Shown here: positions 34,106 through 44,020 of the stretch, piece after piece | How the letters are laid out: each line of letters opens with the position of its first letter | Position numbering within the stretch: the stretch's first letter is position 1 | Source: Muscardinus avellanarius | Taxonomy: Eukaryota > Chordata > Mammalia > Rodentia > Gliridae | DNA: 64,000 nucleotides | Assembly: GCA_963383645.1 (NCBI GenBank) | Contig: OY726560.1 | Location: forward strand, 84,106,593-84,170,592 | Direction: 5' to 3' | Notes under the pieces: generated by a model | Told to the model about the DNA's origin: nothing | The model's database searches: none | The model's input: the letters and a program-made list of their open reading frames with translations, nothing else | Made by a program: the position numbers and the translations under genes

Positions 34106-34925
34106 ATCTACCCCCAAAAAATGGAAACCAAACTACCAACTAATGCATGTATATCTATATTCATGGCTGCACAGTTCACCATTGCCAAACTATGGAACCA
34201 AGCATGATGTCCACCAACAGATGAATGGATTACAAATCTATGGGATATGTACACGATGGAATTCTACTCAGCCATAAAAAAGTAGCTACATCATTTATAA
34301 GAAAATGGATGAAACTGGAGAACATTATGCTAATTGAGATGTCAGTCACAAAAAATAAGAAATTGAATACTATTTCTTTCTTTCTTTTTTATTTTTTGGT
34401 GGTACTGGGGTTCGTAGAAACCCGTCTACCTCCAGGCTACACTCCCAGATACCTATTTTTTATATTTTTATTTGGAAACAGGGTCTCTTAAGCCAGCGAA
34501 GCTGGCTTCAAACCTACACTATCCATCTGTCCCCAACTCCCAAGTGCGGGGATTACAAGTGTGCGCCATCACGCCTGGCTTGGATGCTACTTCTAATATG
34601 CAAAAGCTAGGGAGAAATTGTGTCATAGGAGAAACTCTAGACAAAGAAGGAGATACTATAGATGAGCAAAGCAACCTAACTGAGGAGATAGGAGTGGAGA
34701 AGAGGGAAATGCTCTAATGCACATGATATACATTAACAAATATATCAATGTCAATCACTAAGCCAAACATGTGAAAAAGGGATTGGGAGGTAATGGGGTG
34801 AGAATTGGGTAAGGGCTAATTGGGTGATGTGTGCCTATACCATCTTGTACCTAATTGAGATATATGACTACAATGCACCAATAAAAAATTAAAAATAAAA
34901 ATAAATAAAAGTTCATGCAAAAAAA
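34106..34925 (+). mobile_element. L1 3' end, sense
   Basis: Begins in the ORF2 C-terminal part (GGGTATCTACCC...), passes the GAATGGATTAC..., GGAATTCTACTCAGCCAT block and ends in the 3'UTR, CTACAATGCACCAATAAAAA, plus an A-rich tail at 34,925. A SINE is nested. It adjoins the 5'UTR of the antisense L1, giving a head-to-head junction. Confidence 0.92.
34378..34579 (-). mobile_element. B1-dID SINE (younger subtype), antisense
   Basis: T-rich tail, GGTGGTACTGGGGTTCGTAG, the AAGCCAGCGAAGCTGGCTT stem and the B1 end CACGCCTGGC. Flanks ATACTATTTC / ATGCTACTTC suggest a decayed duplication. Nested in the sense L1 tail. Confidence 0.92.
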
Positions 34926-35107
34926 AAAACAACTGCTGAAGAGATGTGAGCAAATCCTAATATGCACACAAGACTAGGAGACATTTGAATACTGTCTATG
35001 CAGAGTACAAAAAACTTGTTGAAAAACTGAGGAAATCAGCAGGGATATTAGAAAGTTCATATCTTAGCATTCAAGGTTAATTATTTCTAGAGATAAGGAT
35101 ATTTTAA

Positions 35108-35166
35108 GGGCTCCTCTTTCAGCCTTCCAAATATTAGGATTAGAGGCATGGGTAATCATGTCTGGG
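35108..35166 (-). repeat. Possible B1-dID fragment
   Basis: CTTTCAGCCTTCCAAATATT..ATTAGAGGCATGGGTAATCATGTCTGG resembles only the B1 end of the SINE. Low confidence. Confidence 0.45.
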
Positions 35167-35234
35167 ATAAGCAGATACCTTAAAATATGATTGAGATGGC
35201 TATTATAGGTTAATCAAGTTAGCTCTAAATAAGT

Positions 35235-35460
35235 TACTTACTGAATAAATTAACATGATATACTTAAAAAACATATTAAAGTCAATCACTAAGCCAAGCA
35301 TAGGAAGGAAGGAGGGGGAGGGAATGGGACTGGAATTGGATAAGGGCTAATTGAGTGATATGTGCATGTCTGTCTCCACCATCTTTTATCCCATTAATAT
35401 GTATGACTACAATACACCAATAAAAATTTTTAAAAAGAAAAAATTTAAAAATATAAAAAT
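35235..35460 (+). mobile_element. L1 3'UTR fragment, sense
   Basis: GTCAATCACTAAGCCAAGCA, the G-rich GGAGGGGGAGGGAATGGGAC, ATATGTATGACTACAATACACC and an A-rich tail. Severely 5'-truncated. Confidence 0.9.
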
Positions 35461-36794
35461 AAGATAAAGATTTTATACAAACAATGCCTTAGAAAATGTG
35501 TATGCAACAAATGTACACTGCAAAATTTTTAAGGAAGTTCTTCAGGGAAAATAAAATGACACCAAATAAAGATTAGAATGTGCGTAAGGGCATGAAGAAC
35601 ATTGAAAATGGACTGTATGTGAGTAAATATAAAATATTTTCTTACCTCCATTTTCATTTCTTTAAAAAAATTGAATGCTCTATAGATTATTCTTTAAAAC
35701 ATTTTTAGAAATTTAAAAAATGAAAAGTGCTAAAAATAATTTTAAAAATCTTCATTGAATTATGAGATCATTTTAGGAAGCCTAATGTACGTATCATTAA
35801 GGTCTCAGAAGGAGAGATGTGGTGAGGGAATAGAAAAAGTTCTATAAGAAATGATGGCTGTAAACTTTATCAATTTGAGAAAACTACAAATTCAGAGAAC
35901 TGAGAAGTTCAATAAAACACAAAGCAAAGTCCAAAGAAAGAAATAAAGCATACATAAACATCTTTTCTTTACTACCTCATAAATAATAAACATAGGTGCT
36001 CTATTCAGTTAACATTAACATTTATAAAAAGTCCTGGGTAAATGCAGATATATTAGTTAATTTACATCTGTATCTACTTAGGAAATAAGTAAAGGTCATT
36101 TCAGTAATTATAACACCAAGTTTTCAGTTAACTGGATTTTTTCAAAATACTGAAGTATAAAAAAATTTCCTTTTTCAAAAAAAGATAAAATTTAAATTTT
36201 CAAGTATAAATGTTATAAAAATTTCCTAAGGCTACTTTACTTTGAAAATTTCTAGTTATCTAATTTTCTAATAGGTTACTTGACCTCACAGTTATAATTA
36301 GTATTTCTTCTAACATCTGTCTGGTTTCTTTTGTGCTACAGCTACTTATTATAATGGGAAATAACCCAACAGCTCTGAAACTAATTTTTGTGGAAAAAAA
36401 ACACTCATTACAAGTTTTAGCTAATGTAAAGATCAACGTAATTACATTGAGATTTTCTAGTTGGGCAAATGTACCTTTTTCTATACTGGATGGAGAAAAG
36501 TATCTTATTCCATGAGCCTTCAAGTTTCTTAAAAAATTAGTCATCCTTGAAACATCTCAATTTCTACTTAACTCATCCATCTATTTGTAAGGATGACATT
36601 ATGATAGCTTTACAGCTGTTGTAGAATTCCCTTGGTGGTTATCAGAGTAGAGAATGCTGTCAAATTTGATAGCAATGTACAAAAGAAGATTGTAGAAAAT
36701 TTTCTTTGATTACAAACTCATACTGGAAGAAGCTAATGCTCAAGGGATTCTTATCTTTTGATGGTTTAAAAAAGAATATGTGCCTGGAGGTTTC
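35461..36794. other. Unique AT-rich intergenic sequence
   Basis: Two short opposed open frames near 36,260-36,544 have no recognisable domain. Nothing else seen. Confidence 0.5.
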
Positions 36795-37191
36795 AAACTT
36801 GATGTTTTTTCTCTTTTTTTCTCTTTTTTTATTGGTACATTTTAGTCATACATCTTAATGAGGTACAAGATGGTAGAGGCATACATGTATACATCACTCT
36901 TTTGACACTTCTCCACTTCACAACACATTCCCTTCTTTATTCCTTCTTCTCATGTTTGGCTTAGTGATTGACTTTGATATGTTTGTGAATGTATATAATG
37001 TACATTAGGAAATTTTCCTCTTCCCCCTTTCTATCCCCCTTAGTTATGTCACCTTATTTGCCCATTTTTGGTTTCTCCTTTTTCATCTAGAGTTCTGCCT
37101 ATGACCCATTTTCTTCCTAGCTTCCACATATTAGGGAGAGCATCGATTTTTTACTTCTTTTGTGACTAACTTATCTCATTTAGCATAATGT

Positions 37192-37271
37192 TCTCCAGTT
37201 CCATCAATTTCCATGCAAATGACACAATTTTGTTCCAGTTTCATCAATTTTCATGCAAATGACACAGTTTT
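37192..37271. repeat. 40-bp tandem duplication in L1 3' region
   Basis: TTCCAGTTCCATCAATTTCC... through ACACAATTTTG is followed at once by a second, slightly different copy ending ACACAGTTTTG. Confidence 0.9.
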
Positions 37272-37485
37272 GTTTTTTATGGCGGGTAAAATTCCACTAT
37301 GTACATATCCCATAGTTTTGTAATCCATTCATCTATTGGTGCCATAGTTTGGAAATTATAAATTGTGCAGCTATAAACATAGATATGCATTCATTAGTTT
37401 GATATCTTGTTTTTCATTATTTTTGGTAGATATCTAGAAGTGGTGTTGCTGAAACATATAGTAGGTTCATTCCCATTCTCCTGAG

Positions 37486-37856
37486 TGTAACATTGAAACT
37501 GAGTTGGAAGTAGAAAAGGAGATAAATCCAGCAAAGAAATGTGAGATTAGGTCTCTTTAGTAAAAGGAAATGGCATTCCCAGTCAAAGTCTGGAGACCAA
37601 TATTGCAATCAGTCTACAAAGTCACACAGCAGAGAGGAAGTAAAGGTATTTATAGTGGGGGGGGGCTTGGTGTGGAGCTAGCAGGGAGGGTGGGAATGCC
37701 AATCATCTCACGACATCTAGAGTCTCGTGACCACTGGAGTCTGCCCTGTGATGTCAGAGTCTTGTGACATCTCCACTCTGGCATCTAGGATTTCACTTTC
37801 TGTTCTCACTGCAGGGTCCAGGGCCAGGAGGAAGGAAGGGACCTGATCTATTTTCA
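37486..37856 (-). repeat. Provirus 3' LTR
   Basis: About 371 bp, TGTAACATTG...; the inner end is near 37,856 (TTTTCA) by alignment with the 5' LTR. It contains GGTATTTATAG (TATA box on the minus strand) and a run of nine G near 37,660. Confidence 0.88.
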
Positions 37857-37949
37857 GCCTGTGTTGATATTAGGCAGTGAAGGGTCAATAACTATCCTGT
37901 TGTCAGGGGGGCATCATAGGAAGCCCCTTGGCCAGGAAGATTGGATCAT

Positions 37950-38400
37950 TCAGAAGTGGGCAGATGGGAGTATGGCTGCAAAGGTAGATGATTGGAGATT
38001 ACCCTAAACACCTCAGTAATGCATGTTTGAATGAACTTTAGTAGACAAGGGGCTATTAAAAGAAAAGGCAAGTCATGAGAATGGGTCCCAGGAGGGGGAG
38101 GAACCAAGTAGCTACTGGTTTTTGGAACCCTTCCAGATATGAGGTAGGTTGTCAATATCATGTTTTTATATTCTCACTTAACCTGGTCAGAGTTTAGGCA
38201 TTTTCCTTCATTACACCATATTTATTAATATAATAGCAGCATTTTCCCTGAGAAAGAGACATACCACGCTTTTCAGCAGTTTTCTTCATTAGACCAGATT
38301 CATTAAAGTAATAGCAGCATTTTCCCTGAGAAAGACACACACCACTCTTTTTAGCAGTAAGTATGGGTGAGTCTGGTTAAGTGGAAAACATGCTTCTGGG
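37950..38400 (-). pseudogene. env: Retroviral env TM remnant with duplicated disulfide-loop segment
   Basis: A segment resembling the gammaretroviral TM CX6CC loop (here VCLSQGKCCYY, one residue short) is followed by an asparagine-containing NESG. This piece occurs twice in tandem (38,202-38,279 and 38,280-38,361). A hydrophobic stretch near 38,130-38,060 may be the membrane anchor. The surface subunit is absent. Immediately upstream is the integrase end, so a deletion joins the two genes. Confidence 0.72.
38202..38361. repeat. ~79-bp tandem duplication in env TM
   Basis: Two adjacent copies share AATAGCAGCATTTTCCCTGA followed by GAAAGA. They differ at about a dozen positions, so the duplication is not recent. 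Confidence 0.88.
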
Positions 38401-38699
38401 TCAGGAGCATCAGTAACAGATTTTAGAGAGTTTAATACTTATGACTACTCTGGCATACAGAAAGGGAGAGCGCACCATACTGATCCCACCTTGTGGTGGT
38501 TTCAACTTTTTATCAAGGGGAGGCAAATAGGCTGGTTGCACAGTGAATTTTCAGATATAAACAGGTGGGCCTACTGAAATAAAAGCATTAAAGAGAATTA
38601 TTCTGAGAAAAATGGAATTAGTGGGCCCCAACATTTTACAGGAGAATTTGTCATGGGGCTGTTGTGATGGAGTTGAATAAGGGGATATCAGTTGAGATC

Positions 38700-40769
38700 C
38701 CCCAGCAGTTTACCTGCAGTAGGTGTGGTGAGGATCATTGTAAAAGGCCCATTCCACTATAGTTAGAGATTATTTGGTTGTAGTGACTTGATAAGGACTT
38801 GGACTCCTGGCTTAAGGGCCTTGGGTTAAAGGCTAGGGAGTGAGATAGTCTAATGTCCAGATTTTCCATGAACAATAAATAAAATTCCTGAATGTGAGAA
38901 GGGGACAGAAGAGGGAGTGCTTGAGGATAGAGTAAATCCTGGAGCCTATGTGGGGAAAAGACCTGTAGAGGCAACTGTAGACAAATTTTGTGAGCCTCTT
39001 TTGTGAGTGTGGTGGATGCTGCCAGAGTCCTAAGGCAGGGTGGCCACCCACAAGTAGTAGGGTCAAGCTGTTTGGATAAGTATGCCACTGGTGTTTGGGT
39101 TGGTCCCAGGGGTTGAGTAAGCACTCCTGTGGCTATTCCTTGCCTCTTGTCAGTGTATAGCAAGAAGACCTTAGTGGGATTGGGGAGTATCAAAAGAGGG
39201 TATTTAAGGAGGGCTTCCTGGAAAGCCAGGAAGGCTCAGTGAACAGCCAAGGGTGAAGTGAGGGGTCCAATTGGTGTTTCCTTGGTTGCCTCATCTGGTA
39301 ACTTAGTTTAAATGGCAAAGTTGGGGATCCAATGCTGGAAAAATCCCACAAAGTCCAAGAAAGATTGGATTTGATCAGCCAAGGTGGGAGGCTGCAAGTC
39401 TCATAAGGCCTTGGCCTGGTCAACAGTTAGTCCCTAGGTGTTTGGGGTGAGATGTTTGCATCAATACTGCACCTCTGGCACTGATAACTGTTATGGTTTA
39501 GGAGACCTGTTCCCAGGGACCTCTTTTAGGCTCTCAGAAACTGTTCCCATAGCCATGGGTCCTTGTCCTGAACTAGGATAGATATAACACTAGTCTGAAC
39601 TCTTGCTGAAAACTTAAATGAGTTTATTATTACAAAGATAGAAATACAGGAGACAATTTACAGCTCTATACTATCCTGGGATAAAATAGGGGGATGGCCC
39701 AAAATAAGGTCACCAACAATTCCTGGATACAGAGTATTTTACAATCAGTCTTCTGACCCAACTAGATATGCCCCCTCTGGAGCCAGTCTTTTGATGTGGG
39801 GGACAACTTTCTGTAGGTCTGTCCTTTCTCTGGTACAGACCCCAAGCCTTTTGCTATACACCAAAATTTGTTAATTAATCATCAGATTCTGGTATCTCTT
39901 GAAGGCTTATGGCATCCTCCCATGATTATTGAAGTCTGAGATCTCCTGAAGGTTTATGGCATCCTTCCACATCCTTGGGAAATCTTATCTTTACAATGAA
40001 AAAGGCTCTGGGACTATCTCTGTTGTCATGAAAATCACCCTTGGTGCCTGGAATTCTGCAGCCCTTTCCATGAAGCTACTCGCATTTTTTTTTTACTCCC
40101 GAAGATATATTTTGAAAATTGAAAATATTTCCCAATACTAATACATTAATACATTTTGATGCCTCTTCCCAATACTAGTACAATAACTGGGCTTTATGCG
40201 GGGCCACTCCATAACCCCTGCTTCTGAGAAAATTAAGGAGAAGGGCAGTGTGCCATTTGGACATCTCAAGGAAGAGACTACAAAGTAGAAAATCATCTAA
40301 ATATTGTAAAGGGGGCACTGGAGGAGGTCTTGTGCTTGCCAAAGAGGTGTGGGTTATCTCAAAAATTCTGGGGAAGAATGGTCCAAGTTAATTGGTGAGC
40401 AACCTGTATGTCAGGGTCCTCCCACATAAAGGCAAAAAAGGGATACAACTCAGGATGCAGAGGAATCATATAGAAGACATCCTTAAGATCAATAACAGAA
40501 AAATTAGTGGCAGTTGAGGGAATCTGAGATAAGAGGGTATAAGGATTAGGGACAACTGGGTGGATAAGTCCCATTAGGCTTTTTAACTGGGAGAATGGGG
40601 GTATTGTAAGGGGAATCAATGGGGATAAGTAATCCCTGGGCCAGGAGATGAGAAATGATAAGTTTAAGCCCGTGTAGGTAAAGGAGGAATAAGGGAAACT
40701 GAGAGCAGACAGGGAAAATAGTAGGGCCACAAAGAACAATTCAAACCAATGTGTGGTGGGTTGCCACAA
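38700..40769 (-). pseudogene. pol: Retroviral pol remnant (RT, RNase H, last part of IN)
   Basis: RT fingers/palm at 40,359-40,769 includes the first catalytic Asp region (VIDLKDVFY). The YLDD active-site motif is preserved at about 40,281-40,301 in another frame. After the nested LTR (39,489-40,182) the connection region and RNase H follow (38,735-39,420, with LYTDKRQG and PVAYLSKQLDP). RNase H then joins directly to the C-terminal GPF-type module of integrase (WNGPFTMILTTPTAGKLLG, near 38,760-38,700), so the rest of RNase H and the zinc-finger and core of integrase are deleted. Confidence 0.88.
39489..40182 (-). mobile_element. Solo LTR nested in provirus pol
   Basis: 694 bp, beginning TGTTATGGTTTAGG and ending ACTAGTACA, with the 5-bp target duplication ATAAC at 39,484-39,488 and 40,183-40,187. 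AATAAA is on the minus strand at 39,628-39,623, giving the likely orientation. The pol frame resumes on either side, which confirms insertion. Family not recognised. Confidence 0.88.
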
Positions 40770-40785
40770 CCAGATAATTGGTTTC

Positions 40786-41195
40786 CTATACTATAGGGTC
40801 AACCAAATCTATAGGGAGGGGAGGTTTGGCCACCTGGTCATCATCTGTAAATACAACCATTAAAAGTATATTGGGAGACATGGAAGTGGTAGGGAAGTGA
40901 AATAAAAATTTGGCCCCAATTTTGGTTAAAAAGTCTCTACCTAAAAGGGGGATAGAACTGGGAGGAATAATTAGGAATGGATGGGCAACCATAAGGTTTT
41001 CCAAATGGCAAAAACGGGAACCTGTAGTGCGTGGGCAGGAGGGCTTGCTGTCAATCCTCTGTACCGAGATTAAAGAAGGAAAACTAGGACCCCCCAAAGG
41101 ATAGAGTAGGTAGCACACATGTTAATTAAAAAGGAGATTGGCTTACCTGCTACCTTGAAAGTTATCCTGGATAACTCTAGAGTAATAGGGATGGT
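40786..41195 (-). pseudogene. pro: Retroviral protease remnant, catalytic motif lost
   Basis: The C-terminal IPLLGRDFLTKIGA block is at about 40,920-40,970. At the position of the aspartic-protease D-T/S-G-A motif (minus strand 41,123-41,112) the sequence reads N-M-C-A, so the catalytic Asp is gone. Preceded by a recognisable TITLE..K..G.PISFLI segment in another frame. Confidence 0.85.
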
Positions 41196-41299
41196 CGAGT
41201 CTAGGAGCTGTTAGTCCTCAGCATTAGGGCCAGAAGCAGGGCTTGGTCTAAAAGGGTGGTCCTCTTGTGTTGAGGCATCCTGGGGCTTACCACTTTTCC

Positions 41300-42964
41300 A
41301 AGGACACTCACTTTCCAGTGTCCCTCCTGGCCACACGCTGGGCATGGTCTGATTGGTGGACATTGCTGAGGGCAGTGTTTGCCTTGATTACTGCATTTAA
41401 AATAGGCTCCTAGAAGTAGTTGTCATTACTCTTCTCCACCTCTAGGTGGCACTCATCATCCCAAGGGCTGAGCCTTCACTGCCAGCTGCAGAGCAGCTGC
41501 CAGTGCTTGCGCTTGCAGATCTGCCTTTTGGCAAAGTCAGAGTGTACACTCCATTTCCACCTGTTCCTCTCAGGAATTAAATAATTTAATTTAATTTGGT
41601 GAACAATCCCTTGTTCAACAAATCTCACGTAGGGGTTTGAGGGCCATCTTCAGCCTTTCTTAATTTTTTTTTTTTTGAATAGTGGGCTGATTGCCCAATG
41701 AAATGTGTTGGCAACACCACATATCCTGCCTTGGTAGATGGATCTAAGTAAAAGCCTTCTGAAGCCAATTTTAAAAAATGGCTGGGTTTACATCTGGACC
41801 TTGGGTGATTTCCTTAAGTTTATCATAATTAACTGCTTTATGGGAAGCAGTCCACATGCCATCAACAAGGCATAGTATCATGTGGTCTTTAATTTTTATT
41901 CCCTTACCCCCACCAATAGGAGCTGGCTGATAATTCCAGTGGGGATCCTCAGAAGGTACCACAGCTGCTCCCATAGAAAGGGCTGGGTTGGATAAATGCA
42001 CCTGATAGGACCATTCTTAGGTGGCCTTACAATATGATCTCATTCATCCAGAGTTAAGACAGATTAAAATAACATGAAGATCCTGTCATGCGAGTTCACA
42101 CACTTGCACAATGTATTGGAATCTTTTAATAAAACTGGATGGATTGGTAGAAAAAGATCTCAGTTTTCTTTCAATTTGAGCAAGGTCTTGGAGGGAGAAA
42201 TAGACATGAACACAGATTGCACCTTCCGCACAGGCCATTGCATGGAATGGGGCCAAGAGATAATGGGGAGTCCTTGGAGAAGGAACAGTAGCTTACAGAG
42301 GAAGGCGAGGGGGAGGTAAGAGTTGGTCCCTTAAGGGAGAATGGCAAGGGAGAAAGGAGCGGGTTCGAGTAAGAAGTCATCCTAGGGTAGGTTGGTGGTA
42401 GAGGTGGTATGGAGAGATCCTGAGGATCAGTGTCCTCAGAAAGTGGTGCCTGTCACCCAGCAAAGTTATAAGCTGGTGACTGTGTGACATCAACACTACT
42501 GCACACCATCACAAAATGGTGACTGTGTCTGTGACCCAGCAAGGTCACAAGATGGCGACTGTGCACCACCACAATGAGTCAACCAAGATGGTGGCTGTGA
42601 ACTAGCAGAGTTAGAAAATGGAAGCTGCCAGGAAGATGGCAGCTGGCAGGAATTCCTAGCCAGTAGGACTTGGGTGTTGGAGAGCGAGGAGGGGAAGGTG
42701 GGAACACATAAAAAAGAAGGTCTGGAGATAAAGGACTTCCAACCATTTACCAGACTGCTTACAAAAGTTGCTGAGATCAGTCAGAATATTGAAATCCAAA
42801 ATATCATTTTCAGGCCACCATGATCTATTATCCAAATCATACTGAGGCCAATAGAAACATAGGTGATCAGGGAATAAGTCTTCCACTAGATGCAGAGTCT
42901 GGAAATTAGCAAGGAGACAACCCAGTGGAGGCTGGGGATCTATTTTGGAGTTTTGGCTTCCCAT
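41300..42964 (-). pseudogene. gag: Retroviral gag remnant (MA, p12-like, CA, NC)
   Basis: MA starts at the ATG 42,964-42,962 with a myristoylation-type MGSQNSK. A proline/serine-rich stretch lies at 42,171-42,380. The CA piece at 41,771-42,001 contains VNYDKLKEITQGPDVNPA, a typical gammaretroviral capsid block. Near 41,390-41,300 two zinc-knuckle-like motifs remain: the first is distorted, and the second (CPACGQEGHWK) is frameshifted after the H. Multiple frameshifts and stops. Matches the order MA-p12-CA-NC. Confidence 0.88.
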
Positions 42965-43315
42965 AATTGGTCTGCAGGTGAAAATGAAGAAAATAAAACA
43001 GGTATCCCTATTTTTCCTGATCAATGTTTGGAAACAGGGCCAGGGATTAAAGAGATATCTCTACTCTTTTCTCAAGACTGGAGAATAACTTTGTCATCTG
43101 GAGGCAACTCTGACATGGCCACCCACGCATTTCAATAAAAGAGAAGCTGGAGGCAAAAAGCTGGAAGGCAGAAAGCTGGAACTGCTGACCAAGGGAAAGG
43201 GAGGAGCTTACCCTGTTTGAAAGAAAGTGGTCAGTCCAATTAAGGGTTGAGTCAGAGAGTTTGGGGCTCAAGGAGGGGTACAGCAACAAAAAAAAAGAGA
43301 AAAAGTAATAAATTT

Positions 43316-43333
43316 TCCAGGTTTCGTGCACCA
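43316..43333 (-). promoter_or_regulatory. Retroviral primer-binding site, closest to tRNA-Phe
   Basis: On the minus strand, two bases after the LTR, TGGTGCACGAAACCTGGA is present. It fits the complement of the tRNA-Phe 3' end, with one inserted A and a C-to-T change. tRNA-Pro and other common retroviral primers fit poorly. Confidence 0.75.
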
Positions 43334-43335
43334 GA

Positions 43336-43692
43336 TGTAACACTGAAATTGAGTTGGGAGCCACAAAGGAGATAAATCCAGCAAAGGCGTGTGGGATTAG
43401 GCCTCTTTATAAAAAAAAATATTGTTTCCAGTCAAAGTCTGGATAGTGATATTGCAATCGGTCTGCAGAGTCACACAGCAGAGAGGAACTAAGGGTATTT
43501 ATAGCTGAGAGTCTTGGGGTAGAGCTAGCAGCGTGGGAATACTGATCCTCTTGCGACATCCAGAGTCTCGCGACCTCTCGAGTCTGTCCTATGATGTCGG
43601 AGTCTCAGGGCATCTCCACTCTGGCTTCTGGGGTTCCACCTCCTGTACCTGCTGTGGGGTCCTGTGAGGGAAAGGAGACATCCAATCTATCA
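43336..43692 (-). repeat. Provirus 5' LTR
   Basis: About 357 bp, TGTAACACTG...AATCTATCA on the + strand. On the minus strand it has a TATA box (TATAAATACCC, near 43,496-43,503). It matches the 3' LTR along its length but the two are clearly diverged, so the insertion is old. Confidence 0.92.
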
Positions 43693-43811
43693 CTGAGGAT
43701 CCTCAATACTATTTTCCAAAGTGATTGTAAAATCCAAAGTGGGATTTGCAATCCCACCAATAATGTATTAGAGTTCCCACTTCTCTACATCCTCATTAGC
43801 ATTTGTTTTTT

Positions 43812-44020
43812 TGGGGGTTTTTTTTTTTTGTGTGTGTGGTACTGGGGTTCCTGGAAGCCCTTCTACCTCCGGGCTACACTCCCAGACCTATTTTTTATAC
43901 TTTTTTATTTGGAAACAGGGTCTCCTAAGCCAGTGCGCGCGGCTGGCTTCGAACCTGCGCGATCCTCCTGTCTCTGCCTCCCAAGCGCGGGAATTACAAG
44001 CGTGCGCCACCACGCCCGGC
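43812..44020 (-). mobile_element. B1-dID SINE (young, CpG-rich subtype), antisense
   Basis: T-tract with GTGTGTGTGG, TACTGGGGTTCCTGGAAGCC, the GCCAGTGCGCGCGGCTGGC stem, and the B1 end GTGCGCCACCACGCCCGGC. Nearly all CpGs are retained, so it is young. Inserted into the L1 flank of the provirus. Confidence 0.95.

Larger units (their letters stand above)
37486..43692 (-). mobile_element. Class I (gammaretrovirus-like) endogenous provirus, tRNA-Phe-like PBS
   Basis: Both LTRs begin TGTAACA on the + strand. The 5-bp target duplication CTGAG is at 37,481-37,485 and 43,693-43,697. The minus-strand order is 5'LTR (43,692-43,336), PBS, gag, pro, pol and env TM remnant, then 3'LTR (37,856-37,486). It is about 6.2 kb including a nested 0.69-kb solo LTR. 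Most of integrase and the env surface part are deleted, and all genes are broken. The sequence type and PBS point toward the ERV-F/ERV-H side of class I. It inserted into the internally deleted L1. Confidence 0.93.

Noticed and set aside
36260..36544. Opposed ORFs of 94 and 60 codons in unique DNA
   Set aside because: I considered a processed pseudogene because the + frame has a protein-like texture, but I cannot match it to any family and the frame breaks on both sides.
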